The notes under the pieces were generated by a model. That model was not told the origin of the DNA, did no database searches, and worked only from the letters and a program-made list of their open reading frames with translations. Both the position numbers and the translations under genes were made by a program. From assembly GCA_046347475.1 (NCBI GenBank), contig JAXMGD010000009.1, positions 1 to 64,000 of the forward strand: 64,000 nucleotides of DNA, in the 5' to 3' direction. Below, one piece after another: positions 54,499 to 63,200 of this stretch; within the stretch, counting starts at the first letter, position 1, and each line of letters starts with the position of its first letter. Origin of the DNA: CAMCXE01 sp046347475 (GTDB taxonomy: Bacteria > Pseudomonadota > Gammaproteobacteria > Pseudomonadales > Cellvibrionaceae).

Positions 54499-55539
54499 AT
54501 GGCCCATAATCACCTTGCTTTAAAAGTGTTAACTGCCGCCGTAACCCTCGCATTAATAGGTTGTGGTGGCGAGCCCAACAGCTCCAGTAGCTCATCATCT
54601 TCATCCAGTTCTAGCTCTTCTTCATCGTCGAGTTCGTCATCCTCCAGTTCGTCATCAAGCTCCTCATCCAGCAGCTCATCCTCAAGTTCAAGCTCAAGCT
54701 CAAGCTCATCTAGCGGTACCCCGGTGGTACGCTGCGAAAACCCCAGCAGCCACCCAGCACCCACCCGCGTGAGTTTTACCAATCGCGGTGCGGCGCTGTC
54801 AGGTGCTTATGGGGCGGTGGTGGAGCGCGAGTCCGGCCTGCCGCGCCACACGGTATACCGCCCGGCCACATTACCGACCGGCAATGCCTCCATTCCGATT
54901 GTCTCCTGGGGTAATGGCGGCTGCTCGGCCAATGGCACCAGCCATGCGGAGTTCCTAGCGGAAATCGCCTCCCACGGTTATATCGTCATTGCCAACGGCG
55001 CCCCCAACGGCAGCGGTAGCGACCCGGACAACGGCTCCACCCATCTGGCCGCTATTGATTGGGCCACGGATGAAAGTACCGACCCCTGCAGCCAGTATTA
55101 CAACCGCATCAACGCTAAAAAGGTCGCCGTGATGGGGTATTCCTGCGGTGGCTTGATGGCCTTAAATGCCTCTGCCGACCCGCGCCTATCCACGGTAGTG
55201 GCCATGAACAGCGGGCTGTTTAGCGCAACCCCCAGTGTTTACAACGGCATGCACACCCCGGTGGCTTATTTCAACGGCGGCACCTCGGATATCGCCTATG
55301 AAAATGGCAAACGGGATTACCAAAACATCAACCGAGTGCCCGTCTACTTCGCCAATTTACCCGTCGGCCATGGCGGTACCTATAACGATGACAACGGCGG
55401 AGAATTTGCCAAGGTAGGTGTGGCGTGGTTGAACTGGCATTTAAAAGGCGACCAGGGCACCACCGGTAAAGGCATGTTCCTCGGCACCAACTGCGGCATC
55501 TGCCGAAGCAACTGGGTGATTGAATCGAAGAACTTTTAA
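54499..55539 (+). CDS. Secreted lipoprotein alpha/beta-hydrolase (esterase-like) with polyserine linker
   Basis: A protein of 346 residues: a lipoprotein signal peptide with lipobox LALIGCGG, a run of 45 consecutive serines (54580-54714) as linker, then an alpha/beta hydrolase domain. The likely catalytic triad is Ser215 in GYSCGG, Asp264 in GGTSDIAY and His291 in VGHGG. It contains WGNGGCSANGTSH near the oxyanion-hole region and several cysteines near the C-terminus (NCGICRSNW). Polyserine linkers are common in Cellvibrio and related genera. Being next to GH3 and GH10 genes, it may remove acetyl or other ester groups from plant polysaccharide, but this is inferred. A hairpin terminator follows. 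Confidence 0.8.
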   Translation: MAHNHLALKVLTAAVTLALIGCGGEPNSSSSSSSSSSSSSSSSSSSSSSSSSSSSSSSSSSSSSSSSSSSSSGTPVVRCENPSSHPAPTRVSFTNRGAALSGAYGAVVERESGLPRHTVYRPATLPTGNASIPIVSWGNGGCSANGTSHAEFLAEIASHGYIVIANGAPNGSGSDPDNGSTHLAAIDWATDESTDPCSQYYNRINAKKVAVMGYSCGGLMALNASADPRLSTVVAMNSGLFSATPSVYNGMHTPVAYFNGGTSDIAYENGKRDYQNINRVPVYFANLPVGHGGTYNDDNGGEFAKVGVAWLNWHLKGDQGTTGKGMFLGTNCGICRSNWVIESKNF

Positions 55540-55566
55540 TGCGTTAATCATTGGGCTTGTTACGTT

Positions 55567-55596
55567 ACCTGGCGCGATTCGGTGCCGGGTTAATTA
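55567..55596. repeat. R1 end fragment
   Basis: ACCTGGCGCGATTCGGTGCC then GGGTTAATTA is a diverged version of the R1 left-end stem. It lies 28 bases after the esterase stop and upstream of its terminator. Confidence 0.5.
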
Positions 55597-55615
55597 AGAT
55601 CGCCTGAATGAATAC

Positions 55616-55642
55616 CCGCCGGTGCCCCCGGCGGTTTTTTTA
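55616..55642 (+). terminator. Rho-independent terminator
   Basis: CCGCCGG and CCGGCGG form a strong stem around a short loop, followed by seven T. It ends the esterase transcript and separates it from the GH3 gene. Confidence 0.85.
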
Positions 55643-55784
55643 TTGCCGGGATCTCAGCAAGTCTCTTAACACCCAGCAGATCTACCCCTGCCCCAAGCCA
55701 GCCAGTATTACCTGGTGTTGAGGCGGTTGCCGCTAAGCGCGCGGCCAGTACACTTCTTAAACCCATCCCAATTAGAGATTAACC

Positions 55785-58457
55785 ATGCCTTTAGCGCACC
55801 TGCTTACCCCCGTTGTTGCACGTCGTATCGCTTGGCTGGCCCTGTTGGCCTGCTGTGGATGCTCATTCATCGCGCACGCCGACGAGCCGCCCCACAAACC
55901 CCAATTGCCCTACCAAAACCCTGCCCTCACGCCCCTTGAGCGCGCCAAGGATTTAGTGGGCCGCATGAGCTGGGAAGAAAAAATCCCGCAGTTAATTAAC
56001 GACGCGCCCGCTATTCCGCGCCTGGGTGTGCGTGAATTTAACTGGTGGAATGAAGGCCTACACGGCGTGGCCGCCCTCGGCGAAGCCACCGTTTTCCCAC
56101 AGGCCATCGGCATGGCCGCCGCCTGGGATGCACCTTTACTGAAGCAGGCGGCCGGTGTGGTGAGCACCGAATTTCGCGCTAAACACTACGCCAAACAACA
56201 CCGTTTTGGCGGCTCCGACTGGTTTGCAGGCCTTACCGTCTGGGCGCCGAACATCAATATCTTCCGCGATCCACGCTGGGGACGCGGCCAGGAAACCTAT
56301 GGCGAAGACCCGCATTTAACCGCCCGTTTAGGCGTTGCCTATGTGCAAGGGCTGCAGGGCGATGATCCTAAGTACTTAAAAACCGTCGCTACCCCCAAAC
56401 ACTACGCCGTACACAGCGGCCCCGAGGCCACCCGCCACAAGGACAACGTCAACCCCAGCCCCAAAGACCTAGAAGAAACCTACCTGCCCGCCTTTAAAGC
56501 CACAGTGCAAGAGGGCCACGCCGGTTCCGTCATGTGTGCCTATAACGCGGTTAACGGCGTACCCGCCTGTGCCAACCCAGCACTTATCAAAGACACCTTG
56601 CGCGGCAAATGGGGCTTTGACGGCTTTGTGGTGTCTGACTGCGCCGCCGTCTACGACATCTACAGCCCGAAAAACCACGCCTATACCCCAACCCCTGAAG
56701 CCGGTATCAAAGCCGCTTTTGATGCTGGAATGGATCTCATCTGCGGCGATGCCGACGAAGCCGATCATATCCGCACAGCCCTGCAAAAAGGCCTGATCAG
56801 CCAGCAGCAAATCGACACCTCGCTCATTCGCTTATTCACCGCCCGCATGCGCTTAGGCCAATTTGACCCGCGCCCGGAGGTGTTCCCCACCATTACTGCC
56901 AGCGCCAACGACACCCCTGAAAACCGCAAGCTCGCCCAAACCCTGGCGGAAAAATCCATTGTGCTGCTGAAAAACCAGAACAACTTTTTACCCCTCGGCC
57001 CCAGCATCAAAACCCTCGCCGTAATAGGCCCCAACGCCGACAGCACCGAAGCGCTCGTGGGCAACTACAACGGCTCGCCCTCCCACCCCGTCACAGTGCT
57101 CGGCGGCCTACAAAAGCGCTTTGGCGCCAATGCCATCCGCTACGCGCAGGGCACCGGCCTGCTCTACCCGCTGGAAGCACCCGTGCCCGACCAGGTGCTC
57201 TGTGTGGATGCCAAATGCAAAAAGCCGGGCCTAAAGGCTGAGTACTTCGCCGATAAAAACCTCGGTCCCAAACCGCTTAAACAACAGGTAGAAGCCAATG
57301 TACAGGTGAGCTGGAAAGACCAGGTGCGCTCAAGTGCCATGCGCTGGAGCGGCTTTATCAAAGCGCCGGAAACCGGCCGCTATACCCTGCGCTACAAGGC
57401 CGACGGCGGTTACCGTATTTGGGTCAACGATCACCTCATCATCGACGCCTGGAAATTAGACTGGCGGGCAGTGATCGCCAGCGGCAGCATCGACCTTGCC
57501 GCAGGGCAAATTTACAGCCTTAAAGTAGAAAGCTTCCAACGCGGCGAACAGGGCAACGAACAGCTTATCTGGAGCCTACCCTCTGACCCAGGCGCCGAGG
57601 CCGCACTCGCTGCCGCCAAAGCATCCGACGTTGTCATCTTCGCAGGCGGCCTCACCGCTCAGGTGGAAGGCGAAGAAATGCCCGTGCCCATGCCCGGTTT
57701 TGTCGGCGGCGACCGCACCGACCTCAACCTACCCGCAGGCCAGCGAGCGCTGTTGCAAAAACTCTACGCCACCGGCAAACCCATAGTGGTCGTGCTTATG
57801 AACGGCAGCGCCCTAGCCGTCAATGAAGAAGACGCCCAAGCCACGGCATTGGTTGAAGCCTGGTATCCCGGCGGCCAGGGTGGCGACGCCGTGGCTGCCG
57901 TGCTGGCAGGCGACATCAGCCCCTCCGGCCGCCTGCCCATCACCTTCTACAAATCCCTCGACCAACTGCCCGCCTTCAACGATTACTCCATGAGTAACCG
58001 CACCTACCGCTACCACAAAAGCCCCGTGCTCTACCCCTTTGGCTTTGGCCTCTCCTACAGCTCATTCCGCTACGGCGAGATCAAAGTACAACCCAAACAG
58101 TGGGAACCGGGCGACACCCTGCGCTTGAGCCTGAATGTCACCAACACCGGCAACCGCGATGCTGAAGAAGTAGTGCAGTTGTACCTAGCGCGGCCCGACA
58201 TCCCCGGCAGCCCCGTGCGCGCCCTAGCAGGCTTCCAGCGCATCAAAATCGCCAAAGGCGCCACTGAGAACCTTATTTTTGAGCTAAAAGCCGAGGCGTT
58301 AAGCACCGTAGATGAGGCCGGTAAACGCGCCGTGGTGGCGGGCAAAGCGGACATTTGGATCGGCGGCGGCCAGCCCGATGCACGGCCCGGCCTGCCCAAC
58401 GCTGCAGGCAGCCGGGCCAGTGTGGTCATCAAAAATGGGCCAAGCGCTTTAACATAA
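55785..58457 (+). CDS. Glycoside hydrolase family 3 beta-glucosidase/beta-xylosidase with PA14 insert
   Basis: A protein of 890 residues with an N-terminal signal peptide (a Cys-rich LLACCGCSFIAHADE, possibly a lipobox). The GH3 N-terminal domain has WWNEGLHGVA, YGEDPHLTARLG, PKHYAVHSGPEATRH and nucleophile Asp285 in VVSDCA. The C-terminal domain includes SIVLLKNQNNFLPL, VIGPNADS and EGEEMPVPMPGF, and ends with a fibronectin-III-like domain (SLNVTNTGNRDAEEVVQLYL). A PA14 domain (about 475-600; GRYTLRYKADGGYRIWVN) is inserted, as in many sugar-processing GH3 enzymes. With a GH10 xylanase nearby a xylosidase role is likely, but beta-glucosidase is possible. AGAGAT precedes the ATG. Confidence 0.9.
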   Translation: MPLAHLLTPVVARRIAWLALLACCGCSFIAHADEPPHKPQLPYQNPALTPLERAKDLVGRMSWEEKIPQLINDAPAIPRLGVREFNWWNEGLHGVAALGEATVFPQAIGMAAAWDAPLLKQAAGVVSTEFRAKHYAKQHRFGGSDWFAGLTVWAPNINIFRDPRWGRGQETYGEDPHLTARLGVAYVQGLQGDDPKYLKTVATPKHYAVHSGPEATRHKDNVNPSPKDLEETYLPAFKATVQEGHAGSVMCAYNAVNGVPACANPALIKDTLRGKWGFDGFVVSDCAAVYDIYSPKNHAYTPTPEAGIKAAFDAGMDLICGDADEADHIRTALQKGLISQQQIDTSLIRLFTARMRLGQFDPRPEVFPTITASANDTPENRKLAQTLAEKSIVLLKNQNNFLPLGPSIKTLAVIGPNADSTEALVGNYNGSPSHPVTVLGGLQKRFGANAIRYAQGTGLLYPLEAPVPDQVLCVDAKCKKPGLKAEYFADKNLGPKPLKQQVEANVQVSWKDQVRSSAMRWSGFIKAPETGRYTLRYKADGGYRIWVNDHLIIDAWKLDWRAVIASGSIDLAAGQIYSLKVESFQRGEQGNEQLIWSLPSDPGAEAALAAAKASDVVIFAGGLTAQVEGEEMPVPMPGFVGGDRTDLNLPAGQRALLQKLYATGKPIVVVLMNGSALAVNEEDAQATALVEAWYPGGQGGDAVAAVLAGDISPSGRLPITFYKSLDQLPAFNDYSMSNRTYRYHKSPVLYPFGFGLSYSSFRYGEIKVQPKQWEPGDTLRLSLNVTNTGNRDAEEVVQLYLARPDIPGSPVRALAGFQRIKIAKGATENLIFELKAEALSTVDEAGKRAVVAGKADIWIGGGQPDARPGLPNAAGSRASVVIKNGPSALT

Positions 58458-58622
58458 ACCGCCCGTTGAAAGCTGAAGCAAGTGGCGCGCAGCCGCTTGC
58501 TAACTTTTGGCTGCAAGGATGCAGCCTTGTTTGTCGGAGTTTGCAAAGCCACTCAAATAATAGTGTCGTAGATTGAGGCGGTAACAAATGGCGAACCTCT
58601 AGCGTCTAAAATTACCTAAGCA

Positions 58623-58750
58623 TGCTCTGATTAATTCCAAATTTTGACTTTTTTCAAAAACGCCCGAGCACCTCCCTGTAGATCCGGCGCGGGCTCCATG
58701 CCCGCGACAGTTTTGAAAAAAACCAAAACCCGGAATTAATCAGAGGCTCC
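58623..58750. repeat. R4 repeat, full copy
   Basis: TGCTCTGATTAATTCCAAAT at the left, CCCGGAATTAATCAGAGGCT at the right: perfect inverted CTCTGATTAATTCC ends. The core is AAAAACGCCCGAGCACCTCC, CGCGGGCTCCATGCCCGCG and CAGTTTTGAAAAAAACCAAA. The rest of the gap to 58851 shows no gene. Confidence 0.88.
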
Positions 58751-58851
58751 CTAAAAAATTCACCCCCTCTACGCCAGTAACTTTGTTACCCCCTAATTCA
58801 ATAAACGACTGCCCCCCAAAACGCGTTTAAATCAGCCGCGATGCTCATTAT

Positions 58852-59526
58852 TCAGTGAGAAATCTCTTCTATATAGTCTAAATAAGCCGCATCACTCGCA
58901 TTGACAATTTCCCAAGCTCGTTTGTAGTAACCACCCGGAAGCTGACTATCGATTGCAATTTGATTTTTTAACAGCTCAGTTTCATTCAATTGCAAAAGAA
59001 CTGCTTTTTGCAATGCGAGAAGATGTAGATGACTTCTAGTGCGCTCAGGTTCCGACCCAAACTGTTTTAACAGCGCAGAATTGTTTATAGGATTGCGCTC
59101 AAAATACTGGTGCAGCAACTCGTGGAATAAAATATTGACCTTATAGCTAACCGGTACCGGCGTAGGGGTGAAACTCTTGAGTGCATAACGCATGTTAATG
59201 AGTATTCCAAAATAGGATTCAGATGGCACTTCACAAAGCGTTAATCGTGCAGTGACGTTTTGGTCAGGGAATGATTTCTTCGTAATCTTCTGAGTAGCCT
59301 CAATCATTTTTGGCCCAAGGGTCTTCCAAATTTCCTCAAATTCGTGCTGTCGAGACTGCAGCTCAGCCTTCCACTCATCGTTAATTGAGCCGGCGCGAAA
59401 CAATGAACACAGGGAATCAAAACCTGGACTGTAGGCCACTTCCACTATGGGTGCAGCAGCTTGAGCGGAGGGCGCAGAAATTGGGGATGAGATCAAAACA
59501 CCTATAAAAATAGCAGGAAATCGCAT
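58852..59526 (-). CDS. Putative secreted protein with HExxH zinc-peptidase motif
   Basis: ATG 59526 gives a signal peptide (RFPAIFIGVLISSPISAPSA) and a protein of 224 residues. The central motif NILFHELLHQYFERNP contains HExxH and suggests a zinc metallopeptidase (gluzincin-like), but no second Glu ligand is obvious; EPERTRSHLHLLALQK further on could provide a ligand. No known family is recognised. It lies on the minus strand between the GH3 and GH10 genes, bordered by R4 copies. A hydrolytic role outside the cytoplasm is inferred only from the signal peptide and motif. Confidence 0.65.
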   Translation of the reverse strand: MRFPAIFIGVLISSPISAPSAQAAAPIVEVAYSPGFDSLCSLFRAGSINDEWKAELQSRQHEFEEIWKTLGPKMIEATQKITKKSFPDQNVTARLTLCEVPSESYFGILINMRYALKSFTPTPVPVSYKVNILFHELLHQYFERNPINNSALLKQFGSEPERTRSHLHLLALQKAVLLQLNETELLKNQIAIDSQLPGGYYKRAWEIVNASDAAYLDYIEEISH

Positions 59527-59670
59527 AGCGCTTGGCATCCTTTAAATAGTTTCGAATCAATGAAGGCAGGCTTGGGATTACAACCTGGCCAATTAATTCA
59601 ATGATGCGGAAAGCCCTCAATGGATGTCACCGCAGAGCGCATGCTCCACAAATATCCCAGGATAGTGTTA

Positions 59671-59803
59671 AGGAGCCTCTGATTAATTCCGGGTATTGGC
59701 TTTTTTCAAAACCGTCGCGGGCATGGAGCCCTTGCCTGCGCTACAGGGAGGTACTCGGGCGTTTTTGAAAAATGTCAATATTTGGAATTAATCAGAGCAT
59801 TCT
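59671..59803. repeat. R4 repeat, full copy (inverted relative to 58623)
   Basis: AGCCTCTGATTAATTCCGGG at the left and TTTGGAATTAATCAGAGCAT at the right. The core, read on the minus strand, is CGCCCGAGTACCTCCCTGTA and GCGCAGGCAAGGGCTCCATG. It forms a symmetric pair with the copy at 58623 around the HExxH gene. Confidence 0.88.
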
Positions 59804-59842
59804 TAGTGCGGTATTGGCCCAGCCTCAGACCTCGCTAGATAA

Positions 59843-60087
59843 TTAACACGGCGACATTTAGTGCTGGGTTAATACACGCTGTACGGAAATAATGTGTATT
59901 CACAGCGTGTCTGAAATGATGTGTATTCATTGCTGGTGCCTAGGTAATAAGTGCGACACGGGTGTCTTACCTGGGGCTTAAGCCGCCGCCGAGCCCCGCT
60001 AAAACAAGCAGATCCACGTATCTGCACGAGTTTTAGCGGGGCAATGGCAAAATAGATCAGGACGATCTATTTTGTCGCCGGGTAATA
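59843..60087. repeat. R1 repeat copy carrying a nested R2 remnant
   Basis: Starts TTAACACGGCGACATTTAGT and ends TTTTGTCGCCGGGTAATAAT. The R1 halves are interrupted after GGGTTAATA by about 75 bases of R2 sequence; R1 resumes at AAGTGCGACACGGG, followed by GCCCCGCTAAAAC, GTTTTAGCGGGGC and the AAATAGATC hairpin. Confidence 0.85.
59874..59950. repeat. R2 repeat, shortened copy inside R1
   Basis: CACGCTGTACGGAAATAATG and CTGAAATGATGTGTATTCAT then TGCTGGTGCCTAGG are R2 ends; most of the left half is missing. TAATA flanks it on both sides, which looks like a duplicated insertion site. Confidence 0.75.
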
Positions 60088-60195
60088 ATAGGTGCCGACA
60101 CGCCCTAGTAGCGAAAGGCTGGCTTGGCCGAATTAGCGTCGCCAGCCGTTCGCCGCTCACTATGTGCAGGCATTTTTATTCTAAAACTGCAAAAC

Positions 60196-60232
60196 AAAAA
60201 AAACCCGCATTAATAAATGCGGGTTTTGCGCA
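60196..60232 (-). terminator. Rho-independent terminator of the GH10 gene
   Basis: Read on the minus strand: AAAACCCGCATTTATTAATG continues CGGGTTTTTTTTGTTTTG. The stem of CCCGCATT with AATGCGGG and a T run begin about 20 bases after the xylanase stop. Confidence 0.88.
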
Positions 60233-60247
60233 GAGGAAAGCGGTTAA

Positions 60248-63200
60248 TTACAAGCCTTTTAGTGCCTCCTGTACGCCTAAGTAGGCGGGTTTGGGTTGCA
60301 GATTGTCGTTAAACAACAGCGGCCAATCAGGCAGAGAACCGCTGGCGTAGAACCAGCTATCCGGGTCAGCGATACCCCAAACCGTAATGCCACCGCGCTG
60401 TGCGGGGGGTACTACGTCTAAATAGGCCTGCACTATGGCTTTGTAGCGAGCTTTTTGGGTGTCTAATCCAGCGCAGTTCACTGCACAATCATCACGGTTG
60501 GCGTAGTCATTCGAGGTATTGCCATCGTAAGGGTTGTTAATGCGCACATCCAATTCTGAAATTCTGATTTTTAAATTAGGGCTTAAATCAACAATTTTTT
60601 TCATGGATGCACGAATGTCAGAAATAGACGGCCAATCACTCAGCACATGCATTTGGAAGCCAACACCATCAATGGGTACGTTGTTGTCTAACAGGCGTTG
60701 TACGAGTGCTACTAGAGCCGTGGTTTTGGCACCGTTTGCTTCTGTATTAAAATCGTTGTAATACAAAATGGCATCTGGATCCGCGGCACGGGCACGGGTA
60801 AACGCGTCATCTATATAACTAGGGCCGTTATAGGCTTTGTAAAATACCGATTGACGATAGCCGTTGGCGGTACCGGATTGATCACCATCATCGTTTGGAT
60901 CGTACAGGGCTTCATTGACTACGTCCCAGCTCACGACTTTACCCGCAAAATGCGCCGCGACTGTGTCGATGTGACGATTAAAGTCGTCTTTAAATGCACT
61001 GTTGTCGATTTTTGCCCAAGCCGGTAATTGATAACTGGGGTGCCAGACTAAGGCGTGGCCGTGAACATTTACGCCTGCCGACTCAGCCCAATTAATTAAA
61101 TTATCAGCCGCAGCAAATGAAAATTCGTTTCCTGAATAGAGGTAACCCATTTTCATAATATTTTCGGCAACAATTTCATTGAAGCTTGCTTTAACTATGT
61201 TTTGGCGCGCCACACTGGTGAGGATGTTAGCGTTACCGCTGGCGGCTACGGCTACACCGATTGGAAATGCCGTGTTATTCGCTAAGCCATTGCCAATATC
61301 GATCGAAGGTGGCGGCGGAGGTGTTACTACGCCAACAACCGAGAAGTTATCCACGTAGAAGCTGGCTGTTTTGCCTGCATCATCCGTTTCGAGGATAAAC
61401 GCTTCGAAGGCTGTAGTGCCGTCATAGGTATAGGCGCCTTTGAGCTGAACCCATTCATTTTCAGTGACGAGCCCTGCTGCCACTGGGCTGTATTCAAGAT
61501 AAGTAGCGCTGTCACTGTCGTCTTTACGCTTGCCGGTGATCTTAACCGTGGCCGCAGGTGTGCCAGCGGCCAGTTTGACCCAGGCGGATACTTGGTAGGT
61601 ATTGCCGGGGGTTAGGTAATCAACCAGGAAGCCTGCGCCCTGCCAGGAAGCAGTGCGGTTTGACACCAACAGGCTAGCCGCGCCTTCGTAGTGCTCTGCC
61701 GTGACACGGGCAAGGGTGGCGCCGCGGGGTAACCAGTTGGCGGTGTCTGTTTCAACATCACCATTCTTGGCAATATTCATGGCGCCGCCACCGGACGAGG
61801 AGCTAGAGGAGGAGCTGCTGGAGGAGGTAGCCGCTTCACCAATCACCTCAAAATCGTCCACGTAAAAGCTCGGAAAGACGCTGCTTCCAGCGGATTCAAA
61901 GATGAAGGCCTCAAACGGCGTGACACCATCCGGGGTATAACTTCCTTCGATGCGCGTCCAAGCCTCGGCCGTCACTAGAGCACTGCCTACGCCGGTGTAC
62001 TCAAGATAGGTTGAGTTGTCCGCGTCATCTTTGCGCTTACCGGTTATTTTCACTGTTTCGGCGGCTGCACCCGGAGCCAATTTGAACCAGGCGGCAACCT
62101 TATAGGTTTTGCCCGGTATCAGATTGTTCAATGGGTAGGCAGCGCCTTGCCAGGCGGCACCACGGTTAGAAACTAACAGGCTTGCGGTGCCGGAATGGCT
62201 ATCGGCAACTGAGCGTTCAATTGTGGCGACTCGGGCGATCCAGCCGTTGGTATTGGTTTCAAGATCGCGATTGAACACCAGGTTGGCAAGGCCTCCGGAT
62301 GAGCTGGTTGATGAATTGCCACCGGAGGAAGAGCTGCTGCTAAAGCCTGATGATGAGCTGCTGCTAAAACCCGATGATGAGCTGCTGCTAGAACCCGATG
62401 ACGAGCTGCTGCCGGAGGAGCTGTTGGGATCTTCCGGGTCCGGCATCTTCGGTTCAAAGCCGGTGGTGATGGCCTCTATGGCTACATCGTTAAACAGCGT
62501 TGCATGCTCAACGTGTTCCGGGCTGCGCTTGCGGCCGTGGCGCACGAGGGGCTGCTCATCCAGGCTGGATTCCACAAACAATACGGGGCTCGCTAAGCCT
62601 TCTTCGTCATCCAAGGGCAACATGCCTTTAACGGATGCAGGCAGGCTAAGCTCGAGAACCGCCGTTTCACCTACCATGGCTTTGGTGACCGGGAATTTTC
62701 CGATTACTTTAGGTTGGCCGGTGCTATCGATCAGGCGGTAAACAGCCACTATGTTGGCGTCCGAGGCGCTGCCGGTGAGGGAGGCAAGCTGAGCGGAAAT
62801 ACTGTACCCACCGCGGTAATCACTGTTGCCGCCGATCCAGATGCCCACGCCTGTACCCGCTTCTACTTCCGCATAGGTGGCGATGACATCATCCAGTGAC
62901 GTCGCTGGGATAGGTGTTGGCGGGTTTGGATTGCTGGGGGCTGATCCAGTCACGGCCATGTCCTGCTCCACCGTCATAGCCGCTGGCTGCCAGCCTTTGG
63001 GGACTATGTTTTGGCAGTTGAGGCTTGCGGCGGCAAGGCCTTTCTCACAGTAAAACTCGATGCTGTCAGCCGCTAAGTGCAGCTGGGCGTCGTAGGCTTT
63101 GGCACCTGACGGGAATACCTCGCCTGGGGTGACCCCCATAGCCACTATGGGATTGAGCAGAGTTTCTAGGGGGGCACCGGATAAGTTGAACTCGGCCAGT

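Noticed and set aside
54510..54782. 90-codon minus-strand acidic frame
   Set aside because: Shadow of the polyserine tract (Ser codons read in reverse give Glu/Leu/Asp).
62173..62741. Frames of 94 and 184 codons on either strand across the xylanase linker
   Set aside because: Shadows of the Ser-rich linker and adjacent coding sequence of the GH10 gene.
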